A DNA stretch of 9,228 bases from an uncultured Spirochaetaceae bacterium (GTDB taxonomy: Bacteria > Spirochaetota > Spirochaetia > Treponematales > Treponemataceae): the NCBI GenBank assembly GCA_902772605.1, contig CACYBG010000090.1:1-9228 (forward strand). Reading direction: 5' to 3'. Below are positions 1-6,875 of the stretch, piece by piece. The position numbers and the translations under genes were made by a program. Numbering within the stretch: the stretch's first letter is position 1; each line of letters opens with the position of its first letter. A model generated the notes under the pieces. The model did not search any database. It was not told the origin of the DNA and was given only the letters and a program-made list of their open reading frames with translations.

Positions 1-30
1 AAAAAAAGGCACCCCCGAAACGAGAGTGCC
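1..30 (-). terminator. Rho-independent terminator of the large Ig-module gene
   Basis: Read on the minus strand this is GGCACTCTCG, a TTT loop, CGGGGGTGCC, then seven T. The outer five pairs (GGCAC/GTGCC) are perfect. The inner part pairs through G-T wobbles with two mismatches. It lies about 40 bases past the TAG stop of the large gene, the expected place for its transcript end. This is a textbook intrinsic terminator, and it implies that the large gene is the last gene of its transcript. Confidence 0.88.
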
Positions 31-70
31 TGTATTATTGTTAACGCTTAACAATCCGATTCCGGATTCC

Positions 71-3000
71 CTAGAATACGCTTGTCCTTACACCGAGCGA
101 ACATGTTCCCAAAAGCGTTGATGCACTTGCAACATCGGACGGGATGAACCACAGTGCCGGCTCAAGGTATACTGCCCAGGTCTTGAACAGGTTCCTGTCG
201 TTGAAGACCATTCTCGGGAACTCGATCTGCATGAAGGCAGAGGTCAGGATTGATGAATTCGGCCTGTCGCCCGCCCTCTTGTTGAACCAAGAGAAGTTTG
301 CACCTATGCTTATCGTTGCGCTCAACCAGTCGAAGTCATGTCCGAAGAAGTAGTTGAACGGAATGTATGCAAGCTGCGCAATAACCTTTCCGCTTATGAC
401 GACTTCTCCACCATAGCGCATCTCATCCATCTTTCTGCCAAGGATGTTTTCTACGGCATGTCTCTGATCCCTAGTGAACTGACCGAATGAAAGCTGAATC
501 TTAACGGCATTGTCGAAAGCCGTAAGACCGACACCGGCACTCCAGAGCGTTGCACCCCAGAAATTCACGTCGAAGTAAAGTCCCTGGATGAACTTCGGAA
601 CCTCGTATGCAGAACGGTCTCCGCGACGCAGGTAAAGCTTTACGTCTTCCAAATCTACGTCGTCGCTTGAAAGTCCTTCGAAGCGCAACAGCTGGTTGTA
701 ATGTCCGCCTGCACCCGGTGAAATGAGCTTCACGTTAGGCAGCGTACGGTCAACCTGAACGATTGTCCTTGTGACTGCAGACTCACCGTTTTCCATTTCA
801 GCCTTTACCAGAAGGAAGTGGAATCCTTCGGCGACATCCTGGTTTTCAATCCTGTGTTTCCAAGAACCCTTTCCGACGCTTGAAACAGGTGAATATGTCT
901 TACCGTTGTCGAAACTCAGGTAAACGCGCTTTACGGTCTTTGCGTTCAGTTCAGCCTTTTTCTCGGTTGCAAGGCTCTTATCCTTCAACGCAAGCTTTTC
1001 ATCCGGCGTCAAAGAATATCCTGCATTACCCTTGAGGATTGGACGGTCAACTGCAAAGTCTCCATACATGAAGTTGTCCAGGGTTACCCATGGTCCGTAC
1101 GGATTGTAGTTGATTGTCTGCACCCTTGATTTTACGGTGCGTCCCTCATCGGTATGCGCAATAACCTGATACGTGTGTGCTCCCTGAGTCAACGTGAACA
1201 CGCCTGATTCATAGACGTCGGCAGGAATCGGGGTGTACACTTCTTCTTCAAACTCAGGTCCGGTGTATTCCTTTCCGGCTTCCAATGCTGCGGCCTTTGC
1301 AGCTTCAATCTTCGCCCTGTTGGTTTCGTTTCTTGCTGCAACTGCATTTGCGCCTTCATAGTTCTTTTTGCTCCGAGCCTCGGCATTTGCACTTGCAACG
1401 GCCAAATCATCATCGGAGAAATTCTGCTTGTTCAATGCAAGCTCCGGTTTCATGCGGAACGAGAAGTATCCGGAATCAGTCAATGTCGATGTAAGTCCAG
1501 GAACCTTCTTTCCGTCAACCAGTATGTCGATTGAAGTAATCTTTTCCTCAAACGTATCGGCCGTACCGTAGATGTTGAATTCTCCGTTGACGTATTCACC
1601 GTTAAGAGGATAGAGCAAATCAACCTTCGTAAGCTCGGCATTCTTCGTTACATGGATGTTGCGGCTGACGTTGCTTGAATTACCGGCCTTATCGAATCCG
1701 GAAATCTCAATGTTGTAGAGACCGTCATCAAGTTCAGAAACGTCTATTACCTGTGAGACGATTGCCTCTGGATACAGGTCGTTTTCTGCAAGATAGTCCG
1801 GCACCTTGTTTCCGTCAAGGCTCCTTATCTTCATGTAAAGCTCGGTCAGCTCGATGTTGTCCGTGGTCTGTCCTGAAATTACAAGGTTGGTTGCAATCGT
1901 ACAGTCGTCCAGCGGAAGTTCAAGTTCAAGCTCAGGAGCCGTATTGTCAATGTTGAGGAGGGATGTATAAAGTCCCGTGATGTTGTATCCGTCCCAAATC
2001 TTCAGGTAAACGACGTGGGTTCCGTCCTGTACGACGCGGGTATCGAATTCATAGGTCCACTGTGCAGGATCTTCCCTTCTCTTTCCCGGAACTACGACTG
2101 CATCGTTATAGCTTGCACCGTTGTCCACAGAAATCTGAACCCTGTTGATTCCGTTTTTATCCTTCGCCCATCCGCTCATTGTGACAAGTCCGTGGATGTG
2201 TCCGTCAATCTTTGGAAGTTCAACGCTACCCTTCGGTTCTTCGAGAGAGACATAGAATTTCCTGCTGACAGGCTTACCCTTTACACCGTTGATGTCTTCG
2301 GCATAGATGACGACCGTATGCTCGTTATCCGACAGGATGCTCAGAGGCGATACGTTGATTTCGAACGATGACTGTCCGCTTTCGTTTCCAAGCAGCTGGA
2401 ACTCTCCGTCATCAACCTTATAGTATGTCTTTACCGTGTTTCCGTTGTATCCGACCATACCGTCATCATCATACATGACACCGGTGATTACGAAATCGGT
2501 GGTTATGACTGCATTTTCAAGAGGCATGTGGATTTCAACGACCGGAAGATCGCTTTCAGGATTTACGCTGAAATCATAACTGTCGATTACCGCAGTATTT
2601 CCGGCAACATCGCTTACGACGAACTTCATCGTCTCACCGATTGGAAGTCCATCCTGTCCCAATGAAGTTGAAGGAAGTGCACCTGAAAGAGTTGAACTGT
2701 GTGAATCCAATTCTGCTACGGACCTTGAAAGCTGCCTGAGTTCCGCCGCCTCTTCAGATTCTCCCTCTGCATTTTCAGGCTCAGAACTGCCTTCTCCAAG
2801 TGAATTGGAAGCTGCGAGGGTAAAGTCCTTGCTGATTTTTCCATCCGGACTTATGTATTTGATGTTTCCGACATAGCTGTCATCCTTTACGCGGAATACG
2901 AAAAGCGTTTCACCGTTGACGACCGCACCAGGCTCAGGAACAACAATCGTAACTTCCGGAGGAGTGGTATCCTTACTGATTGCAGAATTGAAGTAAGACA

Positions 3001-6000
3001 TCTTTCCTGCATTGTCAGTTGCGCGAATCGTAACCGGCATGTAACCGTCCAGACTGTCGGCAAGGGATACTTTCTCGGAGAAGCGTCCCTTTGAGTCGAA
3101 CCTGATTGGCTTCCAAACGTCTCCTTCATCGGATTCGACGGTCTTATATTCAAGTGCTGCAACGCCGTTTCCATCAGAGACGGTTCCGGCAATCACAAGC
3201 TCATCCTTGATGTAGTCCATCGGCTTGATGCTTGTGACGTTGAGTTTCGGATTTGAGGTGTCGGCAATGAGCATAACGGTCGGAGAAACCCATGCACCGT
3301 TTGCATCGCTTACTGCACGAACCGCAACGTTCATAAACACACCGTCTGTTGCTGCGGAAAGCTTAATCAGTTTTCCATCGACTTCAACCTTGAGACCGCT
3401 GTTTGAACGCACAAGTCCGGCATTGATTTTTCCGGGAACGTTTGCATATCCGACAAGGCTTGCATCATTGTTCAGGACATAGCGTCCGTTTGCAGCATCA
3501 TAAACTGCTCCACCGGCGGAAGTCCAGTAAATCATTTCGCTGTCATCGACGACAGAATGGCTCCTCAATATGCAGACGGTTCCAGAAATCGTAGTCGTAC
3601 CGTTTATCAATGCGGTTATATTGACGAGACCTGCCGGAAGTCCGGATATTGGAACCTCGGCTTCATAAACTCCGCTTACAGAACCTGCACGTATGGTTCC
3701 CTCAGGAAGCGGTTTTCCGTTTGCCGCCCAGACCACCGATTCAACCGGCGACTCCGATTCAATCCTTGCCACCAATGAATGCGGGTCGGTATCGATGGTT
3801 CCGTCCTTTTCTTCAAGGATTTCCATACCGCTTCTATATTCGCTTCCGTCGATTGATACTATGCGTCCGTTTGCTCCGCTTGCTGGCTTGTTCACCTTCA
3901 TCGATGCAGACTTGAACGTAATGGTTGATTCTCCGACAGGAAGATCCTTGTACGCCTTGTATTCAAATGAACTTCCAGTTACGCCCTGATATACGCACAC
4001 TCCGTAATAGTCCATTCCAGGTCCGTCGCCATGCAGCCAGTAATATGCAGGAAGTGCTGGTTCTGCGGCATTTTCACCAAGAAGCTCGGCTGATACAGGT
4101 TCAGAAATCTTCCTTACAAGAACAGCAGTTGTTGCAAGCTTTCCGGAATCGTTTGAGGCAATGATTTCAAGGACAGATACTCCGTCCACAAAATTGTCTG
4201 CCGTCAGGTTGATTGTAAACGCACCACGGCGGACTGCTATCGGAGTTGAATTTTCAAGCTTTACGGAAGGCACAATCTGAGAGCCGATTACGGTTCCGTT
4301 TTCATCGTAGTTGACCTTTGCAGACAGAATCCTGTATCTGACCGTCGGATTTGAAGTGCTCGCAACGGTTCCGGAGATTGAAAGCGTGTTCTTTGCATTG
4401 AAGTTGTTGAAGACTTCGGTAACAAGGCTGTTGTCGTTGGTAAGCTTCAGCACCGGAGCAGTTTCGGTTGACGGGAAATACAGGTTTCCGGATGTATACA
4501 CTGCCCCGGAAGACGTTGTAACCCTGACCTTGAAGAGCGATGTTGCATTTGCAGAATTGAGTATGATTGAATTTCCAGATGCCCTTGCGGTAAGTCCCTT
4601 GATTACAGGAACGGTCGTTACCGATGCAATCTTTCCGCCGACGAAATATCCGGTTGCAGAATTTCCAGAGTCCTTATTCAAGGCTCCGTCCTGAGCTACG
4701 GTTGAATCGGTGAAATAAATTCCAGGATCCTTACCATAGAAACCGGTGTAGTTGATTACGTCGAATATTACGCTGTGAGTTGATTTCCTGTCGAACTTGT
4801 CGGTGGCAGTAACGGTCAGTTTTGAAACTCCCCATGGCGTTTCAGAAGTACCGAATCCAATCTCTACCGGAAGTTCCTTTTCATCGTTTGCAGGAATATC
4901 CTTTGATATTATGCCGTTGTTTCCCCAGGTCCAATCATAGTGTACGGCTTTCAATCCGGTTGATGATGAAACCTTGAGCGTGTATTTACTGTCGCTTTCA
5001 GGGTCGATGTCCATGCCGTTGCGGAATTCTTCGTCTCCATATTTTTCATCGGAGAATACAGGGGCAAATCCCTTTGAAGAGAAAGAAACGGTTGAAGGAT
5101 CTCCCTTTACGCCGAATTTATCGACTGCATAGGCCGTAAGGTGATGTTCTCCATCGCTAAGTGCACCCGGTATCGGATTATAGAATACTCCGGTCGTCTC
5201 GAGCTTGACTTCTGCACCGCCATCGACCGAATAGTAGATTGCCGAAATTCCGTCGTCATCCTGAGCAAGACCACGGATGAACAGAGAACCGTCTTCTCCA
5301 TCAACTTCACCGACAGGATACTTTATGTCGATTTTTGGTTTGTCTCCGGACTGATCGATCAGAACGACATTTCCACCCTTACCGACGCGCTCAACATTTG
5401 CAAAGGTCCGGGAGACGGTCACTGCATTGCCCATCGTATCGACAGTGCTGATTATGAATTCCATCGTGTTGCGGACGGAGCGTGAATCAAGTTCCAATGC
5501 CCAATACGGGTTTCCTGCAGTAAGTTCGAACTCTCCTTCAAGGCTGCCCCACTTGTACTTGAGGCTTCTGAGTCCGTTGCTGTCCTTTGCGTATCCTGCA
5601 ATGGTAAAGATTCCGTTGACGCTTTCACCCGGCTCAGGAGTTACAATCTTGAGTTCCGGGCGCGAGTTGTCTATGAAGCAGAGGAATGAGTTGATTCCGA
5701 CGGTTCCGGATGAATCGACAGCCTTAAACCAGATGAGCTTAGGGCCTTCTTCCATCTTGGAGGTATCGAGCTGAAGGTTGAAAGTGTAATAGCTTGTAAG
5801 TCCGTTTTCATCGGGATTTGAAAGTTTGTGAAGCTTGAGCTTTATGGGCTTGTAGTGTTCGCCGCCGTCAACGCTGTATTCCAGGGAATCGATTCCGTTT
5901 CCATCGACTACGTTACCGATAAGGTTGACCTTGCCGCTGATCATTGCACCCATGTCCAGGTTCGTGATTTTTGTGACAGGTGCTTCACGGCAAAGCTGCC

Positions 6001-6571
6001 ATTCAATCGTTACGGGCTTTCCGGTCTTCGAAACAACCTTGGATTCATCAAGTACACCGTCATCGTTATAGTATGCATTCGGATTTCCGTCGTCTATGCC
6101 GTATGCAGTTACAGTGTGCCTACCTTCTGCAAGCTTCGTCGTATCAAGGTAATATGACCAGAAATCTGTTCCTTCGACAAGAATCGGATTTTCCTTATCT
6201 CCGTCCAGAATCAGCCAGACTTCCTTGATCTTATCGTCATCGACACAGGTACCGACTATGTTCAGGTTTCCCGGTACCCTCATGCCCTGGACAGGATTTG
6301 TTATCGTAATTACCGGGAGGTCCGAATCTTCATCGATAAAAAGGTTGTAAGGTCCTGCAATGTTCGTATTGCCCGCCTTATCCGTAGCCTCCGCATAAAC
6401 GTTGTATTTACCGGAACGGTTCTGTATGTCGAACACTTCCGTCCAGCTGTTTTCCGCACCGACGGATTTTTCGATAACCTCTTTCTTTCCACCGGCGAAA
6501 ACAGACAGCGACAAACACAACATTGCAAACAGTAATGTAAATCTCTTAAAAATAAAAAATCTTCTGTCCAT
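71..6571 (-). CDS. Giant secreted Ig-like repeat protein with C-terminal outer-membrane barrel-like domain
   Basis: Encodes 2,166 residues from the ATG at 6571, or 2,168 from an in-frame ATG at 6577; residue numbers here count from 6577. I prefer 6571 because AAGGGA at 6581-6586 lies 9 bases before it but only 3 bases before 6577. Residues 1-28 form a Sec signal peptide. Residues ~88-1994 are tandem modules that open with a pattern like P-x-V-x-I-x-x-P-x-x-G, followed by an xxGxxxDxxG turn and a Y-x-V-D-G-G hairpin, and end in A-x-D-x-x-G, typical of bacterial Ig-like folds. Residues ~1995-2168 are rich in alternating aromatic and small residues and end in SVF, like outer-membrane barrel C-termini. 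Likely role (inference): surface or envelope structural protein or adhesin. No catalytic motif was seen. The frame is intact and followed by a terminator. I do not recognise a named homologue. Confidence 0.9.
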   Translation of the reverse strand: MDRRFFIFKRFTLLFAMLCLSLSVFAGGKKEVIEKSVGAENSWTEVFDIQNRSGKYNVYAEATDKAGNTNIAGPYNLFIDEDSDLPVITITNPVQGMRVPGNLNIVGTCVDDDKIKEVWLILDGDKENPILVEGTDFWSYYLDTTKLAEGRHTVTAYGIDDGNPNAYYNDDGVLDESKVVSKTGKPVTIEWQLCREAPVTKITNLDMGAMISGKVNLIGNVVDGNGIDSLEYSVDGGEHYKPIKLKLHKLSNPDENGLTSYYTFNLQLDTSKMEEGPKLIWFKAVDSSGTVGINSFLCFIDNSRPELKIVTPEPGESVNGIFTIAGYAKDSNGLRSLKYKWGSLEGEFELTAGNPYWALELDSRSVRNTMEFIISTVDTMGNAVTVSRTFANVERVGKGGNVVLIDQSGDKPKIDIKYPVGEVDGEDGSLFIRGLAQDDDGISAIYYSVDGGAEVKLETTGVFYNPIPGALSDGEHHLTAYAVDKFGVKGDPSTVSFSSKGFAPVFSDEKYGDEEFRNGMDIDPESDSKYTLKVSSSTGLKAVHYDWTWGNNGIISKDIPANDEKELPVEIGFGTSETPWGVSKLTVTATDKFDRKSTHSVIFDVINYTGFYGKDPGIYFTDSTVAQDGALNKDSGNSATGYFVGGKIASVTTVPVIKGLTARASGNSIILNSANATSLFKVRVTTSSGAVYTSGNLYFPSTETAPVLKLTNDNSLVTEVFNNFNAKNTLSISGTVASTSNPTVRYRILSAKVNYDENGTVIGSQIVPSVKLENSTPIAVRRGAFTINLTADNFVDGVSVLEIIASNDSGKLATTAVLVRKISEPVSAELLGENAAEPALPAYYWLHGDGPGMDYYGVCVYQGVTGSSFEYKAYKDLPVGESTITFKSASMKVNKPASGANGRIVSIDGSEYRSGMEILEEKDGTIDTDPHSLVARIESESPVESVVWAANGKPLPEGTIRAGSVSGVYEAEVPISGLPAGLVNITALINGTTTISGTVCILRSHSVVDDSEMIYWTSAGGAVYDAANGRYVLNNDASLVGYANVPGKINAGLVRSNSGLKVEVDGKLIKLSAATDGVFMNVAVRAVSDANGAWVSPTVMLIADTSNPKLNVTSIKPMDYIKDELVIAGTVSDGNGVAALEYKTVESDEGDVWKPIRFDSKGRFSEKVSLADSLDGYMPVTIRATDNAGKMSYFNSAISKDTTPPEVTIVVPEPGAVVNGETLFVFRVKDDSYVGNIKYISPDGKISKDFTLAASNSLGEGSSEPENAEGESEEAAELRQLSRSVAELDSHSSTLSGALPSTSLGQDGLPIGETMKFVVSDVAGNTAVIDSYDFSVNPESDLPVVEIHMPLENAVITTDFVITGVMYDDDGMVGYNGNTVKTYYKVDDGEFQLLGNESGQSSFEINVSPLSILSDNEHTVVIYAEDINGVKGKPVSRKFYVSLEEPKGSVELPKIDGHIHGLVTMSGWAKDKNGINRVQISVDNGASYNDAVVVPGKRREDPAQWTYEFDTRVVQDGTHVVYLKIWDGYNITGLYTSLLNIDNTAPELELELPLDDCTIATNLVISGQTTDNIELTELYMKIRSLDGNKVPDYLAENDLYPEAIVSQVIDVSELDDGLYNIEISGFDKAGNSSNVSRNIHVTKNAELTKVDLLYPLNGEYVNGEFNIYGTADTFEEKITSIDILVDGKKVPGLTSTLTDSGYFSFRMKPELALNKQNFSDDDLAVASANAEARSKKNYEGANAVAARNETNRAKIEAAKAAALEAGKEYTGPEFEEEVYTPIPADVYESGVFTLTQGAHTYQVIAHTDEGRTVKSRVQTINYNPYGPWVTLDNFMYGDFAVDRPILKGNAGYSLTPDEKLALKDKSLATEKKAELNAKTVKRVYLSFDNGKTYSPVSSVGKGSWKHRIENQDVAEGFHFLLVKAEMENGESAVTRTIVQVDRTLPNVKLISPGAGGHYNQLLRFEGLSSDDVDLEDVKLYLRRGDRSAYEVPKFIQGLYFDVNFWGATLWSAGVGLTAFDNAVKIQLSFGQFTRDQRHAVENILGRKMDEMRYGGEVVISGKVIAQLAYIPFNYFFGHDFDWLSATISIGANFSWFNKRAGDRPNSSILTSAFMQIEFPRMVFNDRNLFKTWAVYLEPALWFIPSDVASASTLLGTCSLGVRTSVF
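74..595 (-). other. C-terminal eight-strand beta-barrel-like domain
   Basis: Residues ~1995-2168. I see about eight amphipathic strand candidates: FIQGLYFDVNFWGA, LWSAGVGLTAF, AVKIQLSFGQF, YGGEVVISGKVIAQLAYI, WLSATISIGANFSWF, ILTSAFMQIEF, TWAVYLEPALWFI and CSLGVRTSVF. The protein ends in Phe, the residue usually recognised by the BAM machinery at the end of outer-membrane proteins. Aromatic residues flank the strands as in membrane girdles. Taken together this suggests an outer-membrane anchor of roughly OmpA/OmpW barrel size. A soluble beta domain is the alternative. Confidence 0.6.
1244..1447 (-). other. Charged Ala/Lys/Glu helical insertion inside an Ig module
   Basis: Residues ~1711-1778 interrupt the module that starts near 1648. 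The segment is rich in Ala, Glu, Lys and Asn (for example RAKIEAAKAAALEAGKEY) and should form a long helix or short coiled coil. The beta pattern resumes at about 1789 with GVFTLTQGAHTYQVIAHTDEG, so the insert sits in a loop of the fold rather than between modules. A shorter helical insert of similar composition (around SLATEKKAELNAK) lies in the next module near residues 1853-1880. Confidence 0.6.
2648..2806 (-). other. Acidic Ser/Glu-rich low-complexity insertion inside an Ig module
   Basis: Residues ~1258-1310 split the module starting near 1206. The segment is Ser, Glu and Ala rich (SSEPENAEGESEEAAELRQL, then a Ser/Leu-rich stretch) and lacks the beta alternation of its surroundings. The fold resumes at GETMKFVVSDVAGNTAV. 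It is probably a disordered exposed loop. Confidence 0.6.
6494..6571 (-). other. Sec signal peptide of the Ig-module protein
   Basis: A basic start (DRRFFIFKR) is followed by a hydrophobic core (FTLLFAMLCLSLSVFA) and a small-residue site. Cleavage by signal peptidase I after VFA (residue 28) fits the -3/-1 rule, leaving GGKKEV as the mature start. The Cys in AMLC has Met and Leu at -2 and -1, which does not fit a lipobox, so a lipoprotein is unlikely. The protein is therefore expected to cross the inner membrane. Confidence 0.85.
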
Positions 6572-6580
6572 AGTCATCTT

Positions 6581-6586
6581 TCCCTT
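6581..6586 (-). promoter_or_regulatory. Ribosome binding site deciding the start of the Ig-module gene
   Basis: AAGGGA on the minus strand. It is 3 bases from the ATG at 6577 and 9 bases from the ATG at 6571. The longer spacing fits normal initiation, so the second ATG (MDRRFF) is the likelier start. The signal peptide is intact either way. Confidence 0.55.
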
Positions 6587-6611
6587 ATAAATTTAGGCAA
6601 CCCCCGAAAAC

Positions 6612-6652
6612 CGAAGCCTTCAGGAATTTCCTTTATAAAACAGGAAGCCTTA
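6612..6652. promoter_or_regulatory. Palindrome cluster upstream of the Ig-module gene
   Basis: Two copies of GAAGCCTT lie 31 bases apart (6613-6620 and 6644-6651, plus-strand reading). The first extends to the 9-bp palindrome GAAGCCTTC. Between them are the palindrome AGGAATTTCCT (6622-6632) and the symmetric TTTATAAA (6632-6639). On the minus strand TATAAA at 6632-6637 could be a -10 box, but I see no good -35 box 17 bases upstream. The layout suggests an operator around a promoter. This is inference from symmetry only. Confidence 0.3.
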
Positions 6653-6726
6653 AAAACATCCCGAATCCAATCACTTTTTTTTATTGAGGAAAGCTCCAAA
6701 ACTTACTATTCCAGAGGTTCCTGAAA

Positions 6727-6820
6727 CCAAAGCCCTTCAAAAACTTTGGAGGGGAAACATCTGCCGAACTGAACGACGTCCAGACGAACAAAATAGCTTC
6801 CCCGTTGCCCTTATCGGCAG
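6727..6820 (-). other. Interleaved inverted repeats, candidate structured RNA or repeat element
   Basis: On the minus strand, in order: CTGCCGA (6820-6814), GGGGAA (6803-6798), TCGGCAG (6767-6761), TTCCCC (6756-6751), then a separate hairpin CCAAAG (6749-6744) with CTTTGG (6732-6727) across an 11-base loop. The first four arms pair in crossed order, the topology of an H-type pseudoknot. A small CGTC/GACG hairpin (6777-6786) lies inside. It would be transcribed as the sirtuin 3' end or the Ig gene leader. The arms are short, so chance is possible. Confidence 0.3.
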
Positions 6821-6850
6821 AATTCTTGAATTCCTTGAATTCCTCTGAAT
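6820..6850. repeat. Short degenerate GAATTCCTT tandem repeat
   Basis: On the plus strand GAATTCTT, GAATTCCTT and GAATTCCTCT follow one another and then GAAT, i.e. about three and a half copies of an 8-10 base unit. It lies about 25 bases beyond the sirtuin stop codon and is not in a supported gene. It looks like slippage-generated sequence. Confidence 0.55.
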
Positions 6851-6875
6851 CTGCATAACACCGCAATCAGAAGAA

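Larger units (their letters stand above)
596..6316 (-). repeat. Tandem Ig-like module array, divergent at DNA level
   Basis: Residues ~88-1994 hold repeated modules of about 90-110 residues. Clear module starts by eye are near residues 88, 200, 307, 414, 1110, 1206, 1344, 1447, 1547, 1648, 1829 and 1945. Each carries the P-x-[IV]-x-[IV]-x-x-P opening and most carry a D-x-N/D-G-[IVL] turn, for example VVDGNGID, AKDSNGLR, AQDDDGIS, VSDGNGVA and AKDKNGIN. Residues ~506-1105 are less regular and may be more divergent modules. The nucleotide sequences of modules are not near-identical, so the array is old rather than recently duplicated. Acidic D-x-D/N-G turns could bind calcium, but that is inference. 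Confidence 0.8.
6587..6875. other. Gene-free gap between the Ig-module gene and the sirtuin gene
   Basis: I find no convincing gene here. Short minus-strand frames (6681-6866 and the one overlapping 6737-7000) start at non-standard or unsupported codons, without a ribosome binding site. The gap contains the palindrome cluster near 6612-6652, a T-run at 6673-6682 (plus) with no stem before it, inverted repeats at 6727-6820, and a short degenerate tandem repeat at 6820-6850. No clear intrinsic terminator for the sirtuin gene is seen. Confidence 0.6.

Noticed and set aside
5141..6228. Several plus-strand frames of 80-115 codons within the Ig-module gene
   Set aside because: All lie antisense inside the continuous 2,166-residue frame, overlap one another, and show no protein-family features.
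6623..6673. Upstream TTG start for the sirtuin or long leader peptide considered together with the gap
   Set aside because: The TTG at 7673 would add 18 residues without family similarity and lacks a ribosome site; no leader peptide is visible in the 6623-6673 stretch either.
6751..6820. Integron attC-like recombination site
   Set aside because: The imperfect arm layout recalled an attC site, but the RYYYAAC and GTTRRRY core boxes are not present at the right places and no integrase or cassette is seen.
6681..6866. 61-codon minus-strand frame between the sirtuin and the Ig gene
   Set aside because: It starts at TTG without a ribosome binding site and runs through the tandem repeat and the crossed inverted repeats. 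No recognisable protein feature.
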